DNA of 64,000 bases from Metridium senile. Taxonomy: Eukaryota > Cnidaria > Anthozoa > Actiniaria > Metridiidae. The stretch is from contig OX459110.1 of NCBI GenBank assembly GCA_949775045.1, positions 6,518,229-6,582,228 of the forward strand, given 5' to 3'. This document shows, in pieces, positions 1 to 13,683 of this stretch. Numbering within the stretch: the stretch's first letter is position 1; every line of letters starts with the position of its first letter. A program made the translations under genes and the position numbers. The notes beneath the pieces were generated by a model that was not told the origin of the DNA, made no database searches, and saw only the letters and a program-made list of their open reading frames with translations.

Positions 1-2629
1 GGCACAAAATTTTTGCATAGACCCTGTGAGTAATGTCTGAGAATATTAGAGCATTCTGATATATGCGCAAGATTATATTTAGAAAAAACTACAAAATCCT
101 ACCCAGAATGCAATATGCCCTATAGGGTGATCTGAAAATGTGTCAAAAAGATCGGGGTTTTCGGCACAAAATTTTTGCATAGACCCTGTGAGTAATGTCT
201 GAGAATATTAGAGCATTCTGATATATGCGCAAGATTATATTTAGAAAAAACTACAAAATCCTACCCAGAATGCAATATGCCCTATAGGGTGATCTGAAAA
301 TGTGTCAAAAAGATCCGGGTTTTCGGCACAAAATTTTTGCCTAGACGCTGTGAGTAATGTCTGAGAATATTAGAGCATTCTGATAAATGCGCAAGATTTT
401 ATTTAGAAAAAACTACAAAATCCTACCCAGAATGCAATATGCCCTATAGTTTGATCTTAAAATGTGTCAAAAAGATCGGGGTTTTCGGCACAAAATTTTC
501 GCCTAGACCCTGTGAGTAATGTCTGAGAATATTAGAGCATTCTGATAAATGCGCAAGATTATATTTAGAAAAAACTACAAAATCCTACCCAGAATGCAAT
601 ATGCCCCATAGGGTGATCTGAAAATGTGTCAAAAAGATCCGGGTTTTCGGCACAAAATTTTTGCATAGACCCTGTGAGTAATGTCTGAGAATATTAGAGC
701 ATTCTGATATATGCGCAAGATTATATTTAGAAAAAACTACAAAATCCTACCCAGAATGCAATATGCCCTATAGGATGATCTGAAAATGTGTCAAAAAGAT
801 CCGGGTTTTCGGCACAAAATTTTTGCCTAGACGCTGGTGAGTAATGTCTGAGAATATTAGAGCATTCTGATAAATGCGCAAGATTTTATTTAGAAAAAAA
901 ACCACAAAATCCTACCCAGAATGCAATATGCCCTATAGTTTGATCTTAAAATGTGTCAAAAAGATCGGGGTTTTCGGCACAAAATTTTCGCCTAGACCCT
1001 GTGAGTAATGTCTGAGAATATTAGAGCATTCTGATAAATGCGCAAGATTATATTTAGAAAAAACTACAAAATCCTACCCAGAATGCAATATGCCCCATAG
1101 GGTGATCTGAAAATGTGTCAAAAAGATCCGGGTTTTCGGCACAAAATTTTTGCATAGACCCTGTGAGTAATGTCTGAGAATATTAGAGCATTCTGATATA
1201 TGCGCAAGATTATATTTAGAAAAAACTACAAAATCCTACCCAGAATGCAATATGCCCTATAGGATGATCTGAAAATGTGTCAAAAAGATCCGGGTTTTCG
1301 GCACAAAATTTTTGCCTAGACACTGTGAGTAATGTCTGAGAATATTAGAGCATTCTGATAAATGCGCAAGATTTTATTTAGAAAAAAACTACAAAATCCT
1401 ACCCAGAATGCAATATGCCCTATAGGGTGATCTGAAAATGTGTCAAAAAGATCGGGGTTTTCGGCACAAAATTTTCGCCTAGACCCTGTGAGTAATGTCT
1501 GAGAATATTAGAGCATTCTGATAAATGCGCAAGATTATATTTAGAAAAAACTACAAAATCCTACCCAGAATGCAATATGCCCTATAGGATGATCTGAAAA
1601 TTTGTCAGAAAGATCCGGGTTTTCGGCACAAAATTTTTGCCTAGACGCTGTGAGTAATGTCTGAGAATATTAGAGCATTCTGATAAATGCGCAAGATTTT
1701 ACTTAGAAAAAAACTACAAAATCCTACCCAGAATGCAATATGCCCTATAGGGTGATCTGAAAATGTGTCAAAAAGATCGGGGTTTTCGGCACAAAATTTT
1801 TGCATAGACCCTGTGAGTAATGTCTGAGAATATTAGAGCATTCTGATATATGCGCAAGATTATATTTAGAAAAAACTACAAAATCCTACCCAGAATGCAA
1901 TATGCCCTATAGGGTGATCTGAAAATGTGTCAAAAAGATCGGGGTTTTCGGCACAAAATTTTTGCATAGACCCTGTGAGTAATGTCTGAGAATATTAGAG
2001 CATTCTGATATATGCGCAAGATTATATTTAGAAAAAACTACAAAATCCTACCCAGAATGCAATATGCCCTATAGGGTGATCTGAAAATGTGTCAAAAAGA
2101 TCGGGGTTTTCGGCACAAAATTTTTGCATAGACCCTGTGAGTAATGTCTGAGAATATTAGAGCATTCTGATATATGCGCAAGATTATATTTAGAAAAAAC
2201 TACAAAATCCTACCCAGAATGCAATATGCCCTATAGGGTGATCTGAAAATGTGTCAAAAAGATCCGGGTTTTCGGCACAAAATTTTTGCCTAGACGCTGT
2301 GAGTAATGTCTGAGAATATTAGAGCATTCTGATAAATGCGCAAGATTTTATTTAGAAAAAACTACAAAATCCTACCCAGAATGCAATATGCCCTATAGTT
2401 TGATCTTAAAATGTGTCAAAAAGATCGGGGTTTTCGGCACAAAATTTTCGCCTAGACCCTGTGAGTAATGTCTGAGAATATTAGAGCATTCTGATAAATG
2501 CGCAAGATTATATTTAGAAAAAACTACAAAATCCTACCCAGAATGCAATATGCCCCATAGGGTGATCTGAAAATGTGTCAAAAAGATCCGGGTTTTCGGC
2601 ACAAAATTTTTGCATAGACCCTGTGAGTA

Positions 2630-5600
2630 ATGTCTGAGAATATTAGAGCATTCTGATATATGCGCAAGATTATATTTAGAAAAAACTACAAAATCCTACC
2701 CAGAATGCAATATGCCCTATAGGATGATCTGAAAATGTGTCAAAAAGATCCGGGTTTTCGGCACAAAATTTTTGCCTAGACGCTGGTGAGTAATGTCTGA
2801 GAATATTAGAGCATTCTGATAAATGCGCAAGATTTTATTTAGAAAAAAAACCACAAAATCCTACCCAGAATGCAATATGCCCTATAGGGTGATCTGAAAA
2901 TGTGTCAAAAAGATCGGGGTTTTCGGCACAAAATTTTCGCCTAGACCCTGTGAGTAATGTCTGAGAATATTAGAGCATTCTGATAAATGCGCAAGATTAT
3001 ATTTAGAAAAAACTACAAAATCCTACCCAGAATGCAATATGCCCTATAGGATGATCTGAAAATTTGTCAGAAAGATCCGGGTTTTCGGCACAAAATTTTT
3101 GCCTAGACGCTGTGAGTAATGTCTGAGAATATTAGAGCATTCTGATAAATGCGCAAGATTTTATTTAGAAAAAAACTACAAAATCCTACCCAGAATGCAA
3201 TATGCCCTATAGGGTGATCTGAAAATGTGTCAAAAAGATCGGGGTTTTCGGCACAAAATTTTTGCATAGACCCTGTGAGTAATGTCTGAGAATATTAGAG
3301 CATTCTGATATATGCGCAAGATTATATTTAGAAAAAACTACAAAATCCTACCCAGAATGCAATATGCCCTATAGGGTGATCTGAAAATGTGTCAAAAAGA
3401 TCGGGGTTTTCGGCACAAAATTTTTGCATAGACCCTGTGAGTAATGTCTGAGAATATTAGAGCATTCTGATATATGCGCAAGATTATATTTAGAAAAAAC
3501 TACAAAATCCTACCCAGAATGCAATATGCCCTATAGGGTGATCTGAAAATGTGTCAAAAAGATCGGGGTTTTCGGCACAAAATTTTTGCATAGACCCTGT
3601 GAGTAATGTCTGAGAATATTAGAGCATTCTGATATATGCGCAAGATTATATTTAGAAAAAACTACAAAATCCTACCCAGAATGCAATATGCCCTATAGGG
3701 TGATCTGAAAATGTGTCAAAAAGATCCGGGTTTTCGGCACAAAATTTTTGCCTAGACGCTGTGAGTAATGTCTGAGAATATTAGAGCATTCTGATAAATG
3801 CGCAAGATTTTATTTAGAAAAAACTACAAAATCCTACCCAGAATGCAATATGCCCTATAGTTTGATCTTAAAATGTGTCAAAAAGATCGGGGTTTTCGGC
3901 ACAAAATTTTCGCCTAGACCCTGTGAGTAATGTCTGAGAATATTAGAGCATTCTGATAAATGCGCAAGATTATATTTAGAAAAAACTACAAAATCCTACC
4001 CAGAATGCAATATGCCCCATAGGGTGATCTGAAAATGTGTCAAAAAGATCCGGGTTTTCGGCACAAAATTTTTGCATAGACCCTGTGAGTAATGTCTGAG
4101 AATATTAGAGCATTCTGATATATGCGCAAGATTATATTTAGAAAAAACTACAAAATCCTACCCAGAATGCAATATGCCCTATAGGATGATCTGAAAATGT
4201 GTCAAAAAGATCCGGGTTTTCGGCACAAAATTTTTGCCTAGACGCTGGTGAGTAATGTCTGAGAATATTAGAGCATTCTGATAAATGCGCAAGATTTTAT
4301 TTAGAAAAAAAACCACAAAATCCTACCCAGAATGCAATATGCCCTATAGTTTGATCTTAAAATGTGTCAAAAAGATCGGGGTTTTCGGCACAAAATTTTC
4401 GCCTAGACCCTGTGAGTAATGTCTGAGAATATTAGAGCATTCTGATAAATGCGCAAGATTATATTTAGAAAAAACTACAAAATCCTACCCAGAATGCAAT
4501 ATGCCCCATAGGGTGATCTGAAAATGTGTCAAAAAGATCGGGGTTTTCGGCACAAAATTTTTGCATAGACCCTGTGAGTAATGTCTGAGAATATTAGAGC
4601 ATTCTGATATATGCGCAAGATTATATTTAGAAAAAACTACAAAATCCTACCCAGAATGCAATATGCCCTATAGGATGATCTGAAAATGTGTCAAAAAGAT
4701 CCGGGTTTTCGCCACAAAATTTTTGCCTAGACGTTGTGAGTAATGTCTGAGAATATTAGAGCATTCTGATAAATGCACAAGATTTTATTTAGAAAAAAAA
4801 CTACAAAATCCTACCCAGAATGCAATATGCCCTATAGGGTGATCTGAAAATGTGTCAAAAAGATCGGGGTTTTCGGCACAAAATTTTTGCATAGACCCTG
4901 TGAGTAATGTCTGAGAATATTAGAGCATTCTGATATATGCGCAAGATTATATTTAGAAAAAACTACAAAATCCTACCCAGAATGCAATATGCCCTATAGG
5001 GTGATCTGAAAATGTGTCAAAAAGATCCGGGTTTTCGGCACAAAATTTTTGACTAGACGCTGTGAGTAATGTCTGAGAATATTAGAGCATTCTGATAAAT
5101 GCGCAAGATTTTATTTAGAAAAAACTACAAAATCCTACCCAGAATGCAATATGCCCTATAGGGTGATCTTAAAATGTGTCAAAAAGATCGGGGTTTTCGG
5201 CACAAAATTTTTGCATAGACTCTGTGAGTAATGTCTGAGAATATTAGAGCATTCTGATATATGCGCAAGATTATATTTAGAAAAAACTACAAAATCCTAC
5301 CCAGAATGCAATATGCCCTATAGGATGATCTGAAAATGTGTCAAAAAGATCCGGGTTTTCGGCACAAAATTTTTGCCTAGACGCTGGTGAGTAATGTCTG
5401 AGAATATTAGAGCATTCTGATAAATGCGCAAGATTTTATTTAGAAAAAAAACCACAAAATCCTACCCAGAATGCAATATGCCCTATAGGGTGATCTGAAA
5501 ATGTGTCAAAAAGATCGGGGTTTTCGGCACAAAATTTTCGCCTAGACCCTGTGAGTAATGTCTGAGAATATTAGAGCATTCTGATAAATGCGCAAGATTA

Positions 5601-7915
5601 TATTTAGAAAAAACTACAAAATCCTACCCAGAATGCAATATGCCCTATAGGATGATCTGAAAATTTGTCAGAAAGATCCGGGTTTTCGGCACAAAATTTT
5701 TGCCTAGACGCTGTGAGTAATGTCTGAGAATATTAGAGCATTCTGATAAATGCGCAAGATTTTATTTAGAAAAAAACTACAAAATCCTACCCAGAATGCA
5801 ATATGCCCTATAGGGTGATCTGAAAATGTGTCAAAAAGATCGGGGTTTTCGGCACAAAATTTTTGCATAGACCCTGTGAGTAATGTCTGAGAATATTAGA
5901 GCATTCTGATATATGCGCAAGATTATATTTAGAAAAAACTACAAAATCCTACCCAGAATGCAATATGCCCTATAGGGTGATCTGAAAATGTGTCAAAAAG
6001 ATCGGGGTTTTCGGCACAAAATTTTTGCATAGACCCTGTGAGTAATGTCTGAGAATATTAGAGCATTCTGATATATGCGCAAGATTATATTTAGAAAAAA
6101 CTACAAAATCCTACCCAGAATGCAATATGCCCTATAGGGTGATCTGAAAATGTGTCAAAAAGATCGGGGTTTTCGGCACAAAATTTTTGCATAGACCCTG
6201 TGAGTAATGTCTGAGAATATTAGAGCATTCTGATATATGCGCAAGATTATATTTAGAAAAAACTACAAAATCCTACCCAGAATGCAATATGCCCTATAGG
6301 GTGATCTGAAAATGTGTCAAAAAGATCCGGGTTTTCGGCACAAAATTTTTGCCTAGACGCTGTGAGTAATGTCTGAGAATATTAGAGCATTCTGATAAAT
6401 GCGCAAGATTTTATTTAGAAAAAACTACAAAATCCTACCCAGAATGCAATATGCCCTATAGTTTGATCTTAAAATGTGTCAAAAAGATCGGGGTTTTCGG
6501 CACAAAATTTTCGCCTAGACCCTGTGAGTAATGTCTGAGAATATTAGAGCATTCTGATAAATGCGCAAGATTATATTTAGAAAAAACTACAAAATCCTAC
6601 CCAGAATGCAATATGCCCCATAGGGTGATCTGAAAATGTGTCAAAAAGATCCGGGTTTTCGGCACAAAATTTTTGCATAGACCCTGTGAGTAATGTCTGA
6701 GAATATTAGAGCATTCTGATATATGCGCAAGATTATATTTAGAAAAAACTACAAAATCCTACCCAGAATGCAATATGCCCTATAGGATGATCTGAAAATG
6801 TGTCAAAAAGATCCGGGTTTTCGGCACAAAATTTTTGCCTAGACGCTGGTGAGTAATGTCTGAGAATATTAGAGCATTCTGATAAATGCGCAAGATTTTA
6901 TTTAGAAAAAAAACCACAAAATCCTACCCAGAATGCAATATGCCCTATAGTTTGATCTTAAAATGTGTCAAAAAGATCGGGGTTTTCGGCACAAAATTTT
7001 CGCCTAGACCCTGTGAGTAATGTCTGAGAATATTAGAGCATTCTGATAAATGCGCAAGATTATATTTAGAAAAAACTACAAAATCCTACCCAGAATGCAA
7101 TATGCCCCATAGGGTGATCTGAAAATGTGTCAAAAAGATCGGGGTTTTCGGCACAAAATTTTTGCATAGACCCTGTGAGTAATGTCTGAGAATATTAGAG
7201 CATTCTGATATATGCGCAAGATTATATTTAGAAAAAACTACAAAATCCTACCCAGAATGCAATATGCCCTATAGGATGATCTGAAAATGTGTCAAAAAGA
7301 TCCGGGTTTTCGCCACAAAATTTTTGCCTAGACGTTGTGAGTAATGTCTGAGAATATTAGAGCATTCTGATAAATGCACAAGATTTTATTTAGAAAAAAA
7401 ACTACAAAATCCTACCCAGAATGCAATATGCCCTATAGGGTGATCTGAAAATGTGTCAAAAAGATCGGGGTTTTCGGCACAAAATTTTTGCATAGACCCT
7501 GTGAGTAATGTCTGAGAATATTAGAGCATTCTGATATATGCGCAAGATTATATTTAGAAAAAACTACAAAATCCTACCCAGAATGCAATATGCCCTATAG
7601 GGTGATCTGAAAATGTGTCAAAAAGATCCGGGTTTTCGGCACAAAATTTTTGACTAGACGCTGTGAGTAATGTCTGAGAATATTAGAGCATTCTGATAAA
7701 TGCGCAAGATTTTATTTAGAAAAAACTACAAAATCCTACCCAGAATGCAATATGCCCTATAGGGTGATCTTAAAATGTGTCAAAAAGATCGGGGTTTTCG
7801 GCACAAAATTTTTGCATAGACTCTGTGAGTAATGTCTGAGAATATTAGAGCATTCTGATATATGCGCAAGATTATATTTAGAAAAAACTACAAAATCCTA
7901 CCCAGAATGCAATAT
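2630..7915. repeat. Tandem 16-monomer higher-order repeat, 2601 bp, two copies
   Basis: Rare marker bases recur at an offset of exactly 2601 bp: CGCTGGTGAG at 2781 and 5382, GCCTAGACGC at 3101 and 5702, GCCACAAAAT at 4711 and 7312, and GACTAGACGC at 5051 and 7652. CTCTGTGAG occurs near 5220 and 7822, the second copy extending slightly beyond. The block is 16 monomers. Similarity breaks near 7915, where one monomer carrying the GGTGAG marker is missing and the phase of the marker series shifts. Boundaries are approximate to within one monomer. Confidence 0.85.
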
Positions 7916-10900
7916 GCCCTATAGGGTGATCTGAAAATGTGTCAAAAAGATCGGGGTTTTCGGCACAAAATTTTCGCCTAGACCCTGTGAGTAATGTCTG
8001 AGAATATTAGAGCATTCTGATAAATGCGCAAGATTATATTTAGAAAAAACTACAAAATCCTACCCAGAATGCAATATGCCCTATAGGATGATCTGAAAAT
8101 TTGTCAGAAAGATCCGGGTTTTCGGCACAAAATTTTTGCCTAGACGCTGTGAGTAATGTCTGAGAATATTAGAGCATTCTGATAAATGCGCAAGATTTTA
8201 TTTAGAAAAAAACTACAAAATCCTACCCAGAATGCAATATGCCCTATAGGGTGATCTGAAAATGTGTCAAAAAGATCGGGGTTTTCGGCACAAAATTTTT
8301 GCATAGACCCTGTGAGTAATGTCTGAGAATATTAGAGCATTCTGATATATGCGCAAGATTATATTTAGAAAAAACTACAAAATCCTACCCAGAATGCAAT
8401 ATGCCCTATAGGGTGATCTGAAAATGTGTCAAAAAGATCGGGGTTTTCGGCACAAAATTTTTGCATAGACCCTGTGAGTAATGTCTGAGAATATTAGAGC
8501 ATTCTGATATATGCGCAAGATTATATTTAGAAAAAACTACAAAATCCTACCCAGAATGCAATATGCCCTATAGGGTGATCTGAAAATGTGTCAAAAAGAT
8601 CCGGGTTTTCGGCACAAAATTTTTGCCTAGACGCTGTGAGTAATGTCTGAGAATATTAGAGCATTCTGATAAATGCGCAAGATTTTATTTAGAAAAAACT
8701 ACAAAATCCTACCCAGAATGCAATATGCCCTATAGTTTGATCTTAAAATGTGTCAAAAAGATCGGGGTTTTCGGCACAAAATTTTCGCCTAGACCCTGTG
8801 AGTAATGTCTGAGAATATTAGAGCATTCTGATAAATGCGCAAGATTATATTTAGAAAAAACTACAAAATCCTACCCAGAATGCAATATGCCCCATAGGGT
8901 GATCTGAAAATGTGTCAAAAAGATCCGGGTTTTCGGCACAAAATTTTTGCATAGACCCTGTGAGTAATGTCTGAGAATATTAGAGCATTCTGATATATGC
9001 GCAAGATTATATTTAGAAAAAACTACAAAATCCTACCCAGAATGCAATATGCCCTATAGGATGATCTGAAAATGTGTCAAAAAGATCCGGGTTTTCGGCA
9101 CAAAATTTTTGCCTAGACGCTGGTGAGTAATGTCTGAGAATATTAGAGCATTCTGATAAATGCGCAAGATTTTATTTAGAAAAAAAACCACAAAATCCTA
9201 CCCAGAATGCAATATGCCCTATAGGGTGATCTGAAAATGTGTCAAAAAGATCGGGGTTTTCGGCACAAAATTTTCGCCTAGACCCTGTGAGTAATGTCTG
9301 AGAATATTAGAGCATTCTGATATATGCGCAAGATTATATTTAGAAAAAACTACAAAATCCTACCCAGAATGCAATATGCCCTATAGGGTGATCTGAAAAT
9401 GTGTCAAAAAGATGGGGGTTTTCGGCACAAAATTTTTGCATAGACCCTGTGAGTAATGTCTGAGAATATTAGAGCATTCTGATATATGCGCAAGATTATA
9501 TTTAGAAAAAACTACAAAATCCTACCCAGAATGCAATATGCCCTATAGGGTGATCTGAAAATGTGTCAAAAAGATCCGGGTTTTCGGCACAAAATTTTTG
9601 CCTAGACGCTGTGAGTAATGTCTGAGAATATTAGAGCATTCTGATAAATGCGCAAGATTTTATTTAGAAAAAACTACAAAATCCTACCCAGAATGCAATA
9701 TGCCCTATAGTTTGATCTTAAAATGTGTCAAAAAGATCGGGGTTTTCGGCACAAAATTTTCGCCTAGACCCTGTGAGTAATGTCTGAGAATATTAGAGCA
9801 TTCTGATAAATGCGCAAGATTATATTTAGAAAAAACTACAAAATCCTACCCAGAATGCAATATGCCCCATAGGGTGATCTGAAAATGTGTCAAAAAGATC
9901 CGGGTTTTCGGCACAAAATTTTTGCATAGACCCTGTGAGTAATGTCTGAGAATATTAGAGCATTCTGATATATGCGCAAGATTATATTTAGAAAAAACTA
10001 CAAAATCCTACCCAGAATGCAATATGCCCTATAGGATGATCTGAAAATGTGTCAAAAAGATCCGGGTTTTCGGCACAAAATTTTTGCCTAGACGCTGGTG
10101 AGTAATGTCTGAGAATATTAGAGCATTCTGATAAATGCGCAAGATTTTATTTAGAAAAAAAACCACAAAATCCTACCCAGAATGCAATATGCCCTATAGG
10201 GTGATCTGAAAATGTGTCAAAAAGATCGGGGTTTTCGGCACAAAATTTTCGCCTAGACCCTGTGAGTAATGTCTGAGAATATTAGAGCATTCTGATATAT
10301 GCGCAAGATTATATTTAGAAAAAACTACAAAATCCTACCCAGAATGCAATATGCCCTATAGGATGATCTGAAAATTTGTCAGAAAGATCCGGGTTTTCGG
10401 CACAAAATTTTTGCCTAGACGCTGTGAGTAATGTCTGAGAATATTAGAGCATTCTGATAAATGCGCAAGATTTTATTTAGAAAAAAACTACAAAATCCTA
10501 CCCAGAATGCAATATGCCCTATAGGGTGATCTGAAAATGTGTCAAAAAGATCGGGGTTTTCGGCACAAAATTTTTGCATAGACCCTGTGAGTAATGTCTG
10601 AGAATATTAGAGCATTCTGATATATGCGCAAGATTATATTTAGAAAAAACTACAAAATCCTACCCAGAATGCAATATGCCCTATAGGGTGATCTGAAAAT
10701 GTGTCAAAAAGATCGGGGTTTTCGGCACAAAATTTTTGCATAGACCCTGTGAGTAATGTCTGAGAATATTAGAGCATTCTGATATATGCGCAAGATTATA
10801 TTTAGAAAAAACTACAAAATCCTACCCAGAATGCAATATGCCCTATAGGGTGATCTGAAAATGTGTCAAAAACATCCGGGTTTTCGGCACAAAATTTTTG

Positions 10901-13338
10901 CCTAGACGCTGTGAGTAATGTCTGAGAATATTAGAGCATTCTGATAAATGCGCAAGATTTTATTTAGAAAAAACTACAAAATCCTACCCAGAATGCAATA
11001 TGCCCTATAGTTTGATCTTAAAATGTGTCAAAAAGATCGGGGTTTTCGGCACAAAATTTTCGCCTAGACCCTGTGAGTAATGTCTGAGAATATTAGAGCA
11101 TTCTGATATATGCGCAAGATTATATTTAGAAAAAACTACAAAATCCTACCCAGAATGCAATATGCCCTATAGGATGATCTGAAAATGTGTCAAAAAGATC
11201 CGGGTTTTCGGCACAAAATTTTTGCCTAGACGCTGGTGAGTAATGTCTGAGAATATTAGAGCATTCTGATAAATGCGCAAGATTTTATTTAGAAAAAAAC
11301 TACAAAATCCTACCCAGAATGCAATATGCCCTATAGGGTGATCTGAAAATGTGTCAAAAAGATCGGGGTTTTCGGCACAAAATTTTCGCCTAGACCCTGT
11401 GAGTAATGTCTGAGAATATTAGAGCATTCTGATAAATGCGCAAGATTATATTTAGAAAAAACTACAAAATCCTACCCAGAATGCAATATGCCCTATAGGG
11501 TGATCTGAAAATGTGTCAAAAAGATCGGGGTTTTCGGCACAAAATTTTTGCCTAGACCATGTGAGTAATGTCTGAGAATATTAGAGCATTCTGATATATG
11601 TGCAAGATTTTATTTAGAAAAAACTACAAAATCCTACCCAGAATGCAATATGCCCTATAGGCTGATCTGAAAATGTTTCAAAAAGATCGGGGTTTTCGGT
11701 ATAAAACTTTTGCCTAGACGCTGTGAGTAATGTCTGAGAATATTAGAGCATTCTGATAAATGCGCAAGATTTTATTTAGAAAAAAAACTACAAAATCCTA
11801 CCCAGAATGCAATATGCCCCATAGGGTGATCTGAAAATGTGTCAAAAAGATCGGGGTTTTCGGCACAAAATTTTTGCATAGACCCTGTGAGTAATGTCTG
11901 AGAATATTAGAGCATTCTGATATATGCGCAAGATTATATTTAGAAAAAACTACAAAATCCTACCCAGAATGCAATATGCCCTATAGGGTGATCTGAAAAT
12001 GTGTCAAAAGATCGGGGTTTGCGGCACAAAATTTTCGCCTAGACCCTGTGAGTAATGTCTGAGAATATTAGAGCATTCTGATATATGCGCAAGATTATAT
12101 TTAGAAAAAACTACAAAATCCTACCCAGAATGCAATATGCCCTATAGGATGATCTGAAAATGTGTCAAAAAGATCCGGGTTTTCGGCACAAAATTTTTGC
12201 CTAGACGCTGTGAGTAATGTCTGAGAATATTGGAGCATTCTGATAAATGCGCAAGATTTTATTTAGAAAAAAAACTACAAAATCCTACCCAGAATGCAAT
12301 ATGCCCTATAGGGTGATCTGAAAATGTGTCAAAAAGATCGGGGTTTTCGGCACAAAATTTTTGCATAGACCCTGTGAGTAATGTCTGAAAATATTAGACC
12401 ATTCTGATATATGCGCAAGATTATATTTAGAAAAAACTACAAAATCCTACCCAGAATGCAATATGCCCTATAGGGTGATCTGAAAATGTGTCAAAAAGAT
12501 CGGGGTTTTCGGCACAAAATTTTTGCATAGACCCTGTGAGTAATGTCTGAGAATATTAGAGCATTCTGATATATGCGCAATATTATATTTAGAAAAAACT
12601 ACAAAATCCTACCCAGAATGCAATATGCCCTATAGGGTGATCTGAAAATGTGTAAAAAAAGATCGGGGTTTTCGGCACAAAATTTTTGCCTAGACGCTGT
12701 GAGTAATGTCTGAGAATATTAGAGCATTCTGATAAATGCGCAAGATTTTATTTAGAAAAAACTACAAAATCCTACCCAGAATGCAATATGCCCTATAGTT
12801 TGATCTTAAAATGTGTCAAAAAGATCGGGGTTTTCGGCACAAAATTTTCGCCTAGACCCTGTGAGTAATGTCTGAGAATATTAGAGCATTCTGATAAATG
12901 CGCAAGATTATATTTAGAAAAAACTACAAAATCCTACCCAGAATGCAATATGCCCCATAGGGTGATCTGAAAATGTGTCAAAAAGATTTGGGTTTTCGGC
13001 ACAAAATTTTTGCATAGACCCTGTGAGTAATGTCTGAGAATATTAGAGCATTCTGATATATGCGCAAGATTATATTTAGAAAAAACTACAAAATCCTACC
13101 CAGAATGCAATATGCCCTATAGGATGATCTGAAAATGTGTCAAAAAGATCCGGGTTTTCGGCACAAAATTTTTGCCTAGACGCTGTGAGTAATGTCTGAG
13201 AATATTAGAGCATTCTGATAAATGCGCAAGATTTTATTTAGAAAAAAAAACTACAAAATCCTATCCAGAATGCAATATGCCCTATAGGGTGATCTTAAAA
13301 TGTGTCAAAAAGATCGGAGTTTTCGGCACAAAATTTTT

Positions 13339-13347
13339 GCATAGACC
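13339..13347. other. Left target-site duplication GCATAGACC
   Basis: This 9-bp satellite sequence abuts the left end of the inserted element and is repeated perfectly at 17464-17472. The left partial monomer (13325-13347, 23 bp) plus the sequence after the right copy (17473-17611, 139 bp) makes exactly 162 bp, so the duplication came from a single insertion. Confidence 0.95.
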
Positions 13348-13437
13348 CATTCTCGTACCCAGGCTAACTCGGTCGTTCATCTCTCCCGTCATTACCTCTG
13401 GTAACAACGGATTTGAGACCCTCTCAGCCCGATGCTG

Positions 13438-13614
13438 ATTGGCCAGTAAAATCGCGCATGCGCGAGTTTCGACGTACATTGACCCTAGGGTTCTCGTTCG
13501 TGATTGGTGGAATTTCTACGATGCTCGGAGCTTTTTGAAATGTGTTTTCTGCGCATAAAGTAAAGTACCCAAAGCTGACTCATTTTGTAACGGGCTCAGG
13601 AAGAATTCAAAATG
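13438..13614 (+). promoter_or_regulatory. Inward-facing promoter-like cluster in the left arm (CCAAT, NRF1, YY1 motifs)
   Basis: ATTGG (reverse CCAAT) lies at 13438-13442 and again at 13503-13507. A perfect NRF1-type palindrome, CGCGCATGCGCG, lies at 13453-13464. AAAATGGCGGG, which matches the YY1 consensus in the orientation found at start sites of TATA-less genes, lies around 13609-13619 with its ATG at 13612. This order is that of a compact housekeeping-type promoter pointing into the element. The motifs are directly seen; promoter activity is inferred. Confidence 0.5.
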
Positions 13615-13683
13615 GCGGGTAAACGGAGTAGATATGAAAACATCCAAAAAACGTTAGGAAATTGTGTTCTTACTCCACCTTGA
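13612..13683 (+). other. 23-codon start-like frame after the left-arm promoter motifs
   Basis: ATG at 13612 has a favourable context (A at -3, G at +4) and opens a 23-residue frame starting MAGKRSRYENIQKTLGN, closed by TGA at 13681. An identical copy lies in the opposite arm at 17199-17128. It may be a relic of the first transposase exon of an autonomous parent, or a chance consequence of the YY1-type motif. I recognise no protein family. Confidence 0.2.

Larger units (their letters stand above)
1..13347. repeat. 162-bp satellite array, left block (about 82 monomers)
   Basis: Head-to-tail monomers are seen from base 1, with GGCACAAAATTTT starting at 1, 163, 325, 487, 649 and 811, so the period is exactly 162 bp. 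Some monomers are 163-165 bp because of an extra G (CGCTGGTGAG) and longer A runs. Three subtypes alternate. Type 1 has TTTTTGCATAGACCCTG with GATATATGCG and ATTATATT. Type 2 has TTTTTGCCTAGACGCTG with GATAAATGCG and ATTTTATT. Type 3 has TTTTCGCCTAGACCCTG and often CCCCATAGGG. No open frame of useful length crosses a monomer in the six frames. The array continues left of the window. Length near a nucleosome repeat, AT richness and higher-order structure fit a centromeric or pericentromeric satellite; that role is inferred. Confidence 0.98.
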
